Source: Micavibrio sp. UBA6212 (GTDB lineage Bacteria > Pseudomonadota > Alphaproteobacteria > Micavibrionales > Micavibrionaceae). Taken from it: a DNA stretch of 64,000 nt. The stretch is from the NCBI GenBank assembly GCA_002421905.1, contig DISK01000007.1:25827-89826 (forward strand), in the 5' to 3' direction. How positions within the stretch are numbered: position 1 is the first letter of the stretch; each line of letters starts with the position of its first letter. Position numbers and translations under genes: made by a program. Shown here one piece after another: positions 24,501 to 33,054 of the stretch. The notes beneath the pieces were generated by a model that saw only the letters and a list, made by a program, of their open reading frames with translations, searched no databases and was not told the DNA's origin.

Positions 24501-27498
24501 TTCTGTCTCCGGTAATGTGACAGTGAACGACACGATCGGTCAAGATCAGCCGGGTTACGTGGTGAAAGAAGTTTCATTCAACGGCCATGACGTTGGTGTC
24601 CCTGCAACGGGAACGGTCAGTGTGAACGGTACCTATGGTGTATTGGTCATTGATCATACTGGTGCTTATACTTATACGTCTTACAATACAAATGCCGGAA
24701 CGGATCAATTCTCTTATACTATCGTTGATCAAGACGGTGATCCTGCTTCGGCCCTGCTCACCGTGACGGTTGAAGATGTTGATCATCAACCATGTGCGAC
24801 CAATGAGTTTATCAAAGTTGATGAAACTTATGTTGACGATCATGGATCACAGACGGTCAATGGTACATTGAATGTGGACTTCCAAGGCGATGGCCCTGGA
24901 GTGGTTAATCCTGTATCTGGCAGCTTTGCGGCTGGCGGATCGCTCAAAGGCGGAGCATTGACCTCGAACGGTGTTGCTGTTGTGGTGACCTTGGCGGGAG
25001 ATGTCTATACCGGTAAGGCAGGATCAACGACGATCTTTACCCTGACGATCAATGATAACGGAACTTATACCTACAAACAGTTTGGCCAGTTGGACCATGC
25101 AAATGCGACCAATCCTGATGATGTGATTACATTGAACTTCGGGTTTGTGGCGACGGATGCGGATGGTGACACGGCGAACGGAACGGTTGTTGTGTCTGTT
25201 CATGACGATGCTCCGGTTGCAGTGAATGATGTGGCAACACTTACTCGTGCACCTGGTTCGGTATCCGGTAACGTGACCACCAATGATGATGTTGGCGAAG
25301 ACACACCGGGTTATGTTGTGAAAGAAATTTCGTTTAACGGTCACACTGTTGGTGTACCTGCGACTGGGACAGTAACGATTGCTGGTGCCCACGGAAACCT
25401 GACGATCGCTTCGAGCGGCGCTTACACCTATACCGGTGCGAGTGTTGGGTCTGATGCGTTTACCTACAAGATTGTGGATCAAGACGGTGATCCTGCTTCG
25501 GCCCTGCTCACCGTGACGGTTGATCATATGGATCAACAGCCAACAGTCATCAATGATTGCAAAAACATTGATGAAACAGATCTGGGCCCAATCGTTGTAA
25601 ATGGAACGGTTTCTCCTGATTATCATGGTGATGGTCCGGGTACTGTTACTCCGTTGGGAACATCCAGTGTTGTTGTTTCTGGTAATGCCAAAGGCGGTGT
25701 TCTAACCTCCAGCGGTGTTGCTGTTGTAGTGACTTTGGTTGGAGATACCTATATCGGTAAGGCCGGTTCAACAAATGTATTCACCTTGAAAGTGAATACA
25801 GATGGAACCTATAAATTTACCCTGTTGGATAATCTGGATCATTCTATTGCCGGCAACAACGACGAGACTCTTTATGTGTCGTTTGGTGTGAAGGCGACTG
25901 ACGCGGATGGTGACAGTGTTAATGGAACTATCAAAATCGGTATTGATGATGATGGTCCAGTTGCTGTTAACGATCATAATTCGGTTCCAGCCAGCCAGAA
26001 TAGTGTTACCGGTGATGTTGATCTGAATGATGACATTGGTTCCGATTATACTGCGAATGGTGTAACCCATATCAAACATGGTGCAACAACTGTGGCTGTT
26101 CCAAATAGCGGGACTGTGTCTATTGATGGTAATTATGGCACCCTGACAATCGGGTCGAACGGTCAATATACTTATACCGTTCATCCGGGTACGACAGGGG
26201 GTCAGGAAGTTTTCACTTATACGTTGACGGATACCGATCAGGATACAGCCAATGCCAATCTGGTGATTGATGTTGCTCCTCGTTATCTGCCGCCAGAGCC
26301 TCCATGTGTTGAGGTTTGTGATGCTTGTGTTTATGAAGATGGCCATGTCCAGTTGCAGGTTTCAACCAGCGCAACCGGTGGCAATGGTAATGATATCATT
26401 ACATTGAGTATTGCAGGATTTACTGCAGGATGGGTGGTTGATACCACGACCAGCGGTGGCGTGTATAACGTGGCGACCGGGACTTGGTCGATCACTCTGG
26501 CTGCCGGAACATCATACACAGGAGGCCCGACCGTTTATCCTCCTGCTAACAGCGATGTTGATCTGGATAATCTGGTGGTGACATCTTCTGTTTACGATCC
26601 TGATACAGCTTTGACTGCAACGGCTCATGCTTACATGGATGTGGTGGTTGATGCTGTGGCTGATAAACCGAACCTTGATCTGCATGACGTTTATGCGGTT
26701 GATTCTTCGGCTGTCGCCTTGCAGGTCGATGTGTCCCTGAAAGATACAGATGGATCTGAAGTTATCAAGGAAATTCGCATTGAAGGATTACCTGATGGAT
26801 TTTCGTTGGATCGTGGTGTTTATGATTCTGCGACGGGTCGTTGGGTTCTGAGCGAAGACCAGTTGGACAATCTGCATATTCTGGCTCCAAGTCATTACGA
26901 AGGTCAGTTTGATCTGCTGGTGACCGCGGTCTCCCAAGAGGTTAATCTCTCTGGTGAAGAATGCACAACGGCCAACAATCTGGCATATTCGGCAGATACG
27001 CTGACGGTCACTTTGTACGAAGGTCATTGCAGTTGTGAATGTCCTACTGGTTCGACCAATGTGATTAACGTGGTTAACGTTGTGAATGCAAGTAACACCA
27101 ATGAAGTCACTGTGAATGGCGAGTCTGTTGTGTCTTATAGCTCCAGCTTTACAAGCAGCAGTTCATATACGCAGGTTAGCTCCAGCTCGTCAGATACCGG
27201 AACATTGTCTTCACCTGATCCTATTATTATCAGTGACTTTAATGTTGCTGATGGTGATATTCTGGATCTGGGTAGCCTGATTGATGTTCAAACTGGTGTA
27301 GATGTTGCCATTCAGGACTTCGTGTTTGCCAGAACGGAAAACGGTAATACGATTATCAGCGTGGATGCTGATGGTCGTGGAACTGGTCATGCTGTTCAGG
27401 ATGTCGTTGTTCTTCAAGGAGTTACGGATGTTCATCTTAGTGATATTGTCCGTCTGACCAATCCGGAGAACACCCAAAGCGGATTTGGGACTGCGTAA
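21577..27498 (+). CDS. Giant type I secreted adhesin, LapA/BapA-like
   Basis: 1973 aa, no Sec signal. Residues 1-200 hold two similar beta-rich units (about 22-93 and 127-192), like the prefix or retention regions of Lap/Bap adhesins. Residues 224-262 carry three IEPAAG(E/D) motifs; PAAG fits the di-alanine site of LapG proteases. Five tandem repeats of about 250 aa (330-1570) each have an S/V-DET start, LDHADxTNPDD and DD(G/A)PVAVxD blocks, and D-T-Y-T-Y-T-S strands, as in VCBS/T1SS-143-type Ig-like repeats rich in Asp. Two cysteine clusters follow (CVEVCDAC; CSCEC). The last 90 residues (IIISDFNVADGDILDLGSLI) form the type I secretion signal. The TolC, ABC and HlyD genes follow. I infer a surface biofilm adhesin that is released by proteolysis. 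Confidence 0.9.
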   Translation: MPKDVNVIGSTAANKVFDLPVTLSPGQVNTLAFSQDSISSMHLTPKGELEISFRDGSRLIVENFQELADSAQSCGRDTLLQLSDNTIIYPEDLRGQLAQGPVLFETSESGMVALSEPKAGQVVETNIEPGHEYQFGFDLSQVSAAQSGQNLVLSFANGGVLILNNYFASVGTELPPVMTLADGAVVDATTLLTSCKLIEIPTVAESVAAQVPAATGLRDAAPDIEPAAGEEDVLAAAAAQKVANIEPAAGEDLANIEPAAGDAGGTPVSSSRGYGFNSSIDGAGFGGESPIGPIGATALNYNAPTIPTIPYVSGSTGFTPVDYQPVLGQSSASVDETNLGSASGTVTADFGGDGPGELTFNNDFSFGGSVGPDLLSCQVPVTVTHTDDTYTGTANGAVVFTLVIDPVTGDYTFTQYAALTHADSTNPDDVLTLTFGVDGTDADGDVSTTTITIDVYDDGPVAVDDTASVGSSPLDVTGNVLANDDAGTDGNGHVTAVTFNGTTYAVPVGGSVTVTGQYGTLVISSAGDYTYTSSNTALGTDQFTYTMADCDADSAQASLSIEVTDLDVVPTVRSSSSVLDESDLGAANSVSGSVVADFGVDGPGSYAFNTSHAAGGSLAAGTLTSNGVPVVVSLVGGEYVGTAGGVSVFTLSINASTGVYTFTQLGQLDHADGTNPDDVISLDFGVTVTDSDGDVANATVTINIHDDAPVAVDDVAAVPHHSLAVSGNVTDNDTVGEDQPGYVVSEVSFNGTAVAVPAIGTVTINGTYGAVEISHTGAYTYTSYNTALGTDVFSYTIVDQDGDPASANLTLSVRDLDTVPTIDVVPESVDETTVDESGTQTVHGTVVVDFGADTPGTVALAGAAGFAATGSVAGGSLTSNGVAVVVTQVGNQYIGTANGAPVFELTLNPDNTYDFVLHGQLDHADTTDPDDIITLNFDVTATDSDGDAVTGTIQINVHDDAPVAVNDVVSLGDRFSVSGNVTVNDTIGQDQPGYVVKEVSFNGHDVGVPATGTVSVNGTYGVLVIDHTGAYTYTSYNTNAGTDQFSYTIVDQDGDPASALLTVTVEDVDHQPCATNEFIKVDETYVDDHGSQTVNGTLNVDFQGDGPGVVNPVSGSFAAGGSLKGGALTSNGVAVVVTLAGDVYTGKAGSTTIFTLTINDNGTYTYKQFGQLDHANATNPDDVITLNFGFVATDADGDTANGTVVVSVHDDAPVAVNDVATLTRAPGSVSGNVTTNDDVGEDTPGYVVKEISFNGHTVGVPATGTVTIAGAHGNLTIASSGAYTYTGASVGSDAFTYKIVDQDGDPASALLTVTVDHMDQQPTVINDCKNIDETDLGPIVVNGTVSPDYHGDGPGTVTPLGTSSVVVSGNAKGGVLTSSGVAVVVTLVGDTYIGKAGSTNVFTLKVNTDGTYKFTLLDNLDHSIAGNNDETLYVSFGVKATDADGDSVNGTIKIGIDDDGPVAVNDHNSVPASQNSVTGDVDLNDDIGSDYTANGVTHIKHGATTVAVPNSGTVSIDGNYGTLTIGSNGQYTYTVHPGTTGGQEVFTYTLTDTDQDTANANLVIDVAPRYLPPEPPCVEVCDACVYEDGHVQLQVSTSATGGNGNDIITLSIAGFTAGWVVDTTTSGGVYNVATGTWSITLAAGTSYTGGPTVYPPANSDVDLDNLVVTSSVYDPDTALTATAHAYMDVVVDAVADKPNLDLHDVYAVDSSAVALQVDVSLKDTDGSEVIKEIRIEGLPDGFSLDRGVYDSATGRWVLSEDQLDNLHILAPSHYEGQFDLLVTAVSQEVNLSGEECTTANNLAYSADTLTVTLYEGHCSCECPTGSTNVINVVNVVNASNTNEVTVNGESVVSYSSSFTSSSSYTQVSSSSSDTGTLSSPDPIIISDFNVADGDILDLGSLIDVQTGVDVAIQDFVFARTENGNTIISVDADGRGTGHAVQDVVVLQGVTDVHLSDIVRLTNPENTQSGFGTA
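22246..22362 (+). repeat. Three IEPAAG(E/D) motifs, candidate LapG cleavage sites
   Basis: Codons for IEPAAGEED (residues 224-232), IEPAAGED (245-252) and IEPAAGD (256-262), spaced 21 and 11 residues apart in an Ala-rich linker between the N-terminal beta region and the repeats. LapG in Pseudomonas cuts LapA inside T-A-A-G; P-A-A-G variants are accepted forms of the consensus. Confidence 0.7.
22566..26280 (+). repeat. Five tandem ~750-bp repeats in the adhesin gene
   Basis: Units begin near 22566, 23307, 24055, 24810 and 25561. Most are diverged at DNA level, but parts are identical: 47 nt at 24727-24773 recur at 25477-25523, exactly 750 nt apart. This suggests recent exchange between units 3 and 4, counting from the second. 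Confidence 0.85.
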
Positions 27499-27515
27499 TT
27501 AACATAATTTATATT

Positions 27516-27546
27516 CCGGGGCGATTATATGCGCCCCGGTCTTGCT
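27516..27546 (+). terminator. Hairpin between adhesin and exporter genes
   Basis: CCGGGGCG (27516-27523) pairs with CGCCCCGG (27532-27539), followed by a broken T-tract. It lies 17 nt after the adhesin stop. Partial termination would let the adhesin be made in excess over its exporter. Confidence 0.65.
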
Positions 27547-27626
27547 TTTATCGGCAAAAAAGATCATAACTACTGTCAGGATTTCAATCCCATAAATTGC
27601 CCGGTAATGGGGCGAGGAGATAAAAG

Positions 27627-29177
27627 ATGAGTTTTTCATATCGTAATGTTTTGATGGTGTGCGCAGCAGCCCTGACTGTTTTTGGTGCAGGAGTTTCCGC
27701 CAAAGCACAAGATGCCGCTCAGGCTATGGAAAACGAGATGAAGGCGCAGGCTGATGCCTTGCCTGTTCCTCAGACGGATGGGATGACACAACAAGTTGTG
27801 AAGGAAGAACCGAAACCACTTGCTCCGGTTCTATCGACAGATAGTCCCGAAACACCGGCTATTGCTGCGGCCACACAGGTTGGGTCATACAATCCACGCT
27901 CGGTTGACCGGATCATTACTCTGCGCGATGCGATTGGTGTTGGCGTTTTGACTAATCCAAAAACCGAGACAGTCCAGAATAACCGTCGTGCAACCGATGA
28001 AGAGCTCGAACAGGCCAAGGCGTTGTATTTGCCTTCTATCGATATGCGGGCTGATACGGGATTTCAAAGCATTTATAGTGACCCTGATGGATCAATTAGT
28101 GGTCACTCTGATTTGTGGCGCTCTCAGGCTAGTCTGACTTTGACGCAAATGTTATTTGACGGGTTCAATACACGTTACGAGAATGAACGTCAGAGACATC
28201 GTGTTCGTTCTGCATCTCACCGTGTTCGTGAAACTGCAGAATTTTTGGCTCTCGATATTGTTGAGTCTTATCTTGATGTGATGCGCCAACGTGAATTGTT
28301 GGCGATTGCTGTCGAGAATTTGAATCAACACCATCAGATCATGTCACAAATTGAAGACAGCACCAGTGCTGGTCGTTCAACTATTGCTGACGTTGAGCAA
28401 ACCAAGGCCCGTGTTGCTGCGGCTGTTGCACAAGAGGCGGCTGTTCGCCAGTCCTTGCGTAATGCTGAAGCAACTTACCGCAGTCTGGTTGGTGATATGC
28501 CGCAACCTGATTTAACTCGTCCTGTATCTCCTGATAATCTTCTGGAGTCCAATGTTGACGATGAGGTAAAACAGGTTCTGACGCACAGCGCGACACTGGA
28601 TGTCAAAGAAGCTGATGTGAATGTTGCTGAGGCTGAACGTGAACAGACCAAATCCACATTGTATCCGCAAATTGATTTTCAGGCCGGGGCCTCTGTTGGT
28701 GATAATCTGGACGGTGTAGAAGGCCGTACACAAGAAGCGAGTGCATTGGTTATTGCAAACTGGAACTTATATCGCGGTGGCGGCGATCAGGCGCGTATCC
28801 GTGAATATGTTTACCGTCATGCCGAAGCCAAGAATTCCCGCAATGATGTCGCACGCGGTGTTGAAGCCGATGTTCGTCAGACTTGGGCCAATATGAAGGC
28901 AGCTGGCGAACGCACCGAAGCATTCCAGAAACAAGCAGAAGCCAATGCTATGGTTGTTCAGGCTTATAAAGACCAGTTCAATCTTGATCGCCGGACGTTG
29001 CTTGATGTTCTGGACTCTCAAAACGAATGGTTCGTTTCTCGCAGCAATGCCATCAATAACGATTATTTGGAAATGTTTGCGGTTTATCGTCTTCTTGCTT
29101 TGCGCGGAACTTTGCTTCCAGCCATGGGTGTTCCTTATCCCAAGGAAGTCAATCCAGCAGATACAAGCCGGGGATAA
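27627..29177 (+). CDS. TolC-family outer-membrane channel of the adhesin exporter (LapE-like)
   Basis: 516 aa with a signal peptide (cut near VSAKA, about 27). After a linker of about 75 residues, the two outer-membrane efflux domains are seen: SLTLTQMLFDGFNTRYENER with a long helix (LDIVESYLDVMRQRELLAIA), and the second half with LYPQIDFQAGASVGDNLDG, NWNLYRGGGDQARIREYVYR and LDRRTLLDVLDSQNEWFVSR. It forms the trimeric outer-membrane duct of a type I system. In Lap systems the unprocessed adhesin stays plugged in this channel. It is encoded between the adhesin and the ABC gene. Confidence 0.93.
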   Translation: MSFSYRNVLMVCAAALTVFGAGVSAKAQDAAQAMENEMKAQADALPVPQTDGMTQQVVKEEPKPLAPVLSTDSPETPAIAAATQVGSYNPRSVDRIITLRDAIGVGVLTNPKTETVQNNRRATDEELEQAKALYLPSIDMRADTGFQSIYSDPDGSISGHSDLWRSQASLTLTQMLFDGFNTRYENERQRHRVRSASHRVRETAEFLALDIVESYLDVMRQRELLAIAVENLNQHHQIMSQIEDSTSAGRSTIADVEQTKARVAAAVAQEAAVRQSLRNAEATYRSLVGDMPQPDLTRPVSPDNLLESNVDDEVKQVLTHSATLDVKEADVNVAEAEREQTKSTLYPQIDFQAGASVGDNLDGVEGRTQEASALVIANWNLYRGGGDQARIREYVYRHAEAKNSRNDVARGVEADVRQTWANMKAAGERTEAFQKQAEANAMVVQAYKDQFNLDRRTLLDVLDSQNEWFVSRSNAINNDYLEMFAVYRLLALRGTLLPAMGVPYPKEVNPADTSRG

Positions 29178-29292
29178 TTCAGGCGTGATTTAGGCGGGTT
29201 GGCTTCTGTTGGATATCATTGGAAGCCGGTTCGTTTAGTTTTGTTCACTTGCCCCTCTCCCCCGGTTTCGGATTTCGGGAGGGGGACTTACT

Positions 29293-31608
29293 GTGGTACG
29301 TTACATGACCGATCAAACTCCTCTCTCTCAAGATTCTAAAAAGACAGATCCTACTTCGTCGCCATCGGAAAAAGATTCTCAACCTCATGACAGTTGGCCG
29401 ATCGAGGCTGACCGAATTGCGCTACATTCCCCATTGATTGAATGCCTGCGTCTGCTTGCCGGACATTATGGACGCCGGACGAGCGAGAACGCATTAACGG
29501 CAGGTTTGCCAATTCCTTCAACTGGTATTACGCCAGCTTTGTTTGAAAGGGCGGCATTACGGGCCGACATGAATTCCAAACTAGCCGAACGGTCGCTGGA
29601 ATCTCTGGCGATTGCTCCTAACTTGCCTTGTATTCTCGTTTTGGAACACAAGCAGGCCTGTATTTTGTGGGAAGTGCGCTTTCATAAAAATCACCCACCC
29701 AAAAAAGTGGTTGGCCAGAATGCCGAGATTCATCCCGAAACCCAGTTTATCTTGCAGTTTCCTGAAAGTCCTGATGAGCGCAAAGTCATCAAGTTTTCCG
29801 AACTGTCGAAAATTTTTACCAATTACTGTTTCTTTGTTCGTCCTGTGGCGCGGGTAGATGATCGTGCCGGGCCCGCAGAAATTGATACGGCGAGCGATTG
29901 GTTCTGGGGATCTCTCAAAGAAAACTGGATTATCTATCGTGAAGTTATTCTGGGCACGGTGATGATTAACTGTTTTGCGCTGGCCAGTACACTCTACATT
30001 ATGAATGTCTATGACCGTGTAATTCCCAATGGTGCATTTGAAACCTTGTGGGTGCTTTCGATCGGGGCGTTGATTGTTTATATTTTTGATTTCATCATGA
30101 AAAATATGCGTTCCTATTTTCTTGATGTGGCGGGACGCAAGGCCGATGTTAAAATTTCGGCTAAGCTATTTGAACAATTATTGGGCATGACATTGACATC
30201 GCGGCCTGCAAGTGCAGGGGTTTTGGCGAGCAATATGCGCGAGTTCGAAACCATTCGTGACTTCTTTACGTCTGCCACTATGGCCGCATTGATTGATCTG
30301 CCTTTCTCTTTGTTCTTTATTATCATCATCGCGGTGATTGCCGGCCCATTGGCCATTATCCCTCTGGTGGCTATTCCGATTGTAATCTTGTGCGGGTGGG
30401 TTCTACAAAAACCGATGCAACGGATTATCCGTCAATCTATGCATGAAAATGCGCTGAAGAATGCTTTGTTGTTCGAAGCCATTACCGGACTCGAAACTAT
30501 CAAAACACAAGCAGCAGAAGGTCATGTGCAGCGCCGCTGGGAAGAGCTGACCGAGAAGGGGTCAAGGACTTCGGTTAAATCCAAACGGGTTGCTGCGCTG
30601 GCGCTCAATTTCTCACTTTTTGTTCAGCAGTTCACAGTTGTTTGCATGGTGATTGCCGGTGTCTATATGATCTCCGAGGCCATGTTAACGCAAGGGGCGT
30701 TGGTTGGTGCTGTTCTTTTGGTTGGGCGTGCTTTGGGCCCCTTGGCACAGGTTGCGGGACTTATGACCCGGTTTAACCAGAGTTTCGAAGCCTTGCGCCA
30801 GTTGGAAGATTTAATGCGGCGCCCTGTTGAACGCCCTGTAGGAAAACATTTTATCTCGATGCCACGCATTGAAGGTAAGATCGAGTTTCGTGATGTTGAA
30901 TTCAAATATCCGGGGCAATCCTATCCTGCGGTTCAAAAACTTTCTTTGACCATTAATCAGGGTGAACATATCGGAATTATCGGAGCGGTCGGGTCGGGTA
31001 AGACAACGTTGGCCCGTTTACTTGTTAATCTCTATCAACCTAGTAACGGAGCCATTCTGCTTGACGGAACAGACGTACGCCAGATTGATCCGGGTGATCT
31101 GCGTCGCAGTATTGGCGCAGTCCAGCAAAGCCCCAATTTATTCTATGGGTCAGTCAGGGAAAATATTACGATGGGGCATGAAACGGCTCCTGATCGAGCT
31201 GTGGTGCGTTCTGCTGAATTGGCGGGTGTTCTCGAGTTCTTGCAGGATACTGAAAAAGGTCTGGATACGCAGGTTGGCGAACGTGGCGAAGCACTCTCGG
31301 GCGGACAACGTCAGGCCGTCGCGATTGCGCGTTCCTTGCTTTATGATCCACCTATTTTGCTGTTGGATGAACCGACAGCCTCGATGGATCCGACTTCGGA
31401 GCTTAAACTTCGTGAACGTTTGAGAACGATCTCACGCGGTAAGACTACAATTTTAATTACCCACAAAGGGGCGATGCTGGATCTGGTTGATAAACTCATC
31501 CTGCTGGATCGTGGAAATCTGGTGGCGTTCGGGCCGCGTGATGAAATTATTCGTCGCCTTCAGGCTCGTGAATTTTCGGGCCGTACTGATGTGCAGGCAG
31601 GAGCATAG
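29293..31608 (+). CDS. Type I secretion ABC transporter (LapB-like)
   Basis: 771 aa. Residues about 40-165 form a C39-like domain whose catalytic Cys is missing (SPLIECLRLLAGHYGRRTSE in place of D-C-G). Such domains bind the substrate rather than cut a leader, which fits an adhesin without a double-Gly leader. Membrane helices span about 205-480. The ATPase has Walker A GAVGSGKTTLARLL, signature LSGGQRQAVAIARSL, Walker B ILLLDEPTASMD and the switch His in ILITHKG. The GTG at 29293 is chosen because it sits 7 nt after GGAGGGGG; an ATG at 29305 is possible. It is followed after 3 nt by the adaptor gene. Confidence 0.94.
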   Translation: MVRYMTDQTPLSQDSKKTDPTSSPSEKDSQPHDSWPIEADRIALHSPLIECLRLLAGHYGRRTSENALTAGLPIPSTGITPALFERAALRADMNSKLAERSLESLAIAPNLPCILVLEHKQACILWEVRFHKNHPPKKVVGQNAEIHPETQFILQFPESPDERKVIKFSELSKIFTNYCFFVRPVARVDDRAGPAEIDTASDWFWGSLKENWIIYREVILGTVMINCFALASTLYIMNVYDRVIPNGAFETLWVLSIGALIVYIFDFIMKNMRSYFLDVAGRKADVKISAKLFEQLLGMTLTSRPASAGVLASNMREFETIRDFFTSATMAALIDLPFSLFFIIIIAVIAGPLAIIPLVAIPIVILCGWVLQKPMQRIIRQSMHENALKNALLFEAITGLETIKTQAAEGHVQRRWEELTEKGSRTSVKSKRVAALALNFSLFVQQFTVVCMVIAGVYMISEAMLTQGALVGAVLLVGRALGPLAQVAGLMTRFNQSFEALRQLEDLMRRPVERPVGKHFISMPRIEGKIEFRDVEFKYPGQSYPAVQKLSLTINQGEHIGIIGAVGSGKTTLARLLVNLYQPSNGAILLDGTDVRQIDPGDLRRSIGAVQQSPNLFYGSVRENITMGHETAPDRAVVRSAELAGVLEFLQDTEKGLDTQVGERGEALSGGQRQAVAIARSLLYDPPILLLDEPTASMDPTSELKLRERLRTISRGKTTILITHKGAMLDLVDKLILLDRGNLVAFGPRDEIIRRLQAREFSGRTDVQAGA

Positions 31609-31611
31609 AAT

Positions 31612-33015
31612 ATGAATCAGCCAATCAAAGAAGATGATACAAATCTGAATATGAATTCCAATGAAGATTGGGGAAAAATCCGTAATAACTGGATACGTCA
31701 ACGTGCAGATCGTGCGGCGGCTTATGCGGATAAATATTTTATGACGGATGATGAATTGCCGCTCCATCGCCACATGATTCTTGTGATGGCATTCCTGTTT
31801 TTTGTTGTACTTGTGTTGTGGGCAAGCTTTGCTGAAATCAATGAAACGGCACGAGGTGAAGGTCAGGTCATTCCGGCTGGCGAAGTGCAGGTCATCCAGA
31901 ATCTGGAAGGCGGAATCGTCGAGGCTTTCTTGTATAGGGAAGGTGATATCGTTAAAAAAGGTGAAGTGATTATGCGGCTCAAGGATGTCGGGGCACTGTC
32001 TGATCTGGGGAGCAACGAAGCTCGTTACCTTGGTCTTTTGGCGGCGATCACGCGACTGCAGGCTGAAGTTGATGGAAAAGATACAGTTGAATTTCCTGAC
32101 TCTGTAATCAAGAAGGCGCCTCAGAGTGTGAAGGAAGAGCTGAACGCGTTCAAAGCCAATAGAGATAAGTTGAGAGGTCAGACAGAAGTTCTGGAACAGC
32201 AGCTCTCCCAGCGCAAGCAAGAAGTGACTGAGCTGACGACAAGGGCACATGATTTGGCGGCGGTGATCAGTCTTTCTCGTCAAGAAAAAAATATGATTGA
32301 GCCGCTGGTTGCGAAAGGGTCTGCGCCACGGATCGAATTGATCCAGTTGGAACGCGGCATCAAGGAAAAACAGACTGAATTGAATGGAGTATATGAAGCC
32401 GTTCCGCGTGCCAAGTCGGCGATTGCCGAGGCTGAAGCGCGGATTGCTGATGCCAGAAATAGCTCGATTGCCGAAGCTCAAACAGATTTGGCTGCCAAGA
32501 CTATTGAGATGAATACAGTCAAACAAACTCTTGGTGCTCTGGAAGACAAGAAAGACCGGACAGAAATACGGTCACCTGTGAACGGGACTATCAAGGATTT
32601 TAAAATCAATACGGTTGGTGGTGTTGTTCGGCCCGGTGATCCGATTGTCGAGATTGTTCCTGTTGATGACAATTTGCTGGTCGAGGTAAAAATCAAACCG
32701 TCCGATATTGCTCGTCTTCGCCCTGATATGCAGGCAATGGTCAAGATTACCGCATATGATTTTACCATTTATGGCGGGTTGAAGGGTAAGGTAATCGACA
32801 TCTCTCCTGATACAATCAAGAATGACAAGGACGAAAGTTTTTATCGTGTAACGGTTCGGACTGACAGCAATACGCTCTATCGTGATGGGAAACCTTTACC
32901 GATTATTCCGGGGATGATTGCAACTGTTGATATTGTGACGGGTCACAAAACTGTGATGGAATATCTGATGAAGCCGATCCTGAAAACGGTCGAAAATTCG
33001 ATGAATGAAAAATAA
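31612..33015 (+). CDS. HlyD-family periplasmic adaptor (LapC-like)
   Basis: 467 aa. A cytoplasmic N-terminus (about 1-60), one membrane helix (MILVMAFLFFVVLVLWASFA), then the lipoyl-like half (GQVIPAGEVQVIQNLEGGIV), a long coiled-coil hairpin (about 150-290) and the beta-barrel with RSPVNGTIKDFKINTVGGVV. The YRVTVRTD and IIPGMIATVDIVTGHKTVMEY blocks are typical of HlyD-type membrane fusion proteins. It bridges the ABC transporter and the TolC channel. It begins 4 nt after the stop of the ABC gene, so translation is coupled. Confidence 0.95.
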   Translation: MNQPIKEDDTNLNMNSNEDWGKIRNNWIRQRADRAAAYADKYFMTDDELPLHRHMILVMAFLFFVVLVLWASFAEINETARGEGQVIPAGEVQVIQNLEGGIVEAFLYREGDIVKKGEVIMRLKDVGALSDLGSNEARYLGLLAAITRLQAEVDGKDTVEFPDSVIKKAPQSVKEELNAFKANRDKLRGQTEVLEQQLSQRKQEVTELTTRAHDLAAVISLSRQEKNMIEPLVAKGSAPRIELIQLERGIKEKQTELNGVYEAVPRAKSAIAEAEARIADARNSSIAEAQTDLAAKTIEMNTVKQTLGALEDKKDRTEIRSPVNGTIKDFKINTVGGVVRPGDPIVEIVPVDDNLLVEVKIKPSDIARLRPDMQAMVKITAYDFTIYGGLKGKVIDISPDTIKNDKDESFYRVTVRTDSNTLYRDGKPLPIIPGMIATVDIVTGHKTVMEYLMKPILKTVENSMNEK

Positions 33016-33054
33016 CCAAGAATAAAGAGACATAGCAGGAAATAGGGATAGGTT

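Noticed and set aside
22591..26346. Several long minus-strand frames under the adhesin repeats
   Set aside because: They recur with the repeat period, have Ile/Asn/His-rich unnatural compositions and no start signals; they are antisense shadows.
26380..26410. RTX nonapeptide repeats in the adhesin
   Set aside because: Only one GGNGNDIIT-like unit is visible, so no calcium beta-roll block can be claimed.
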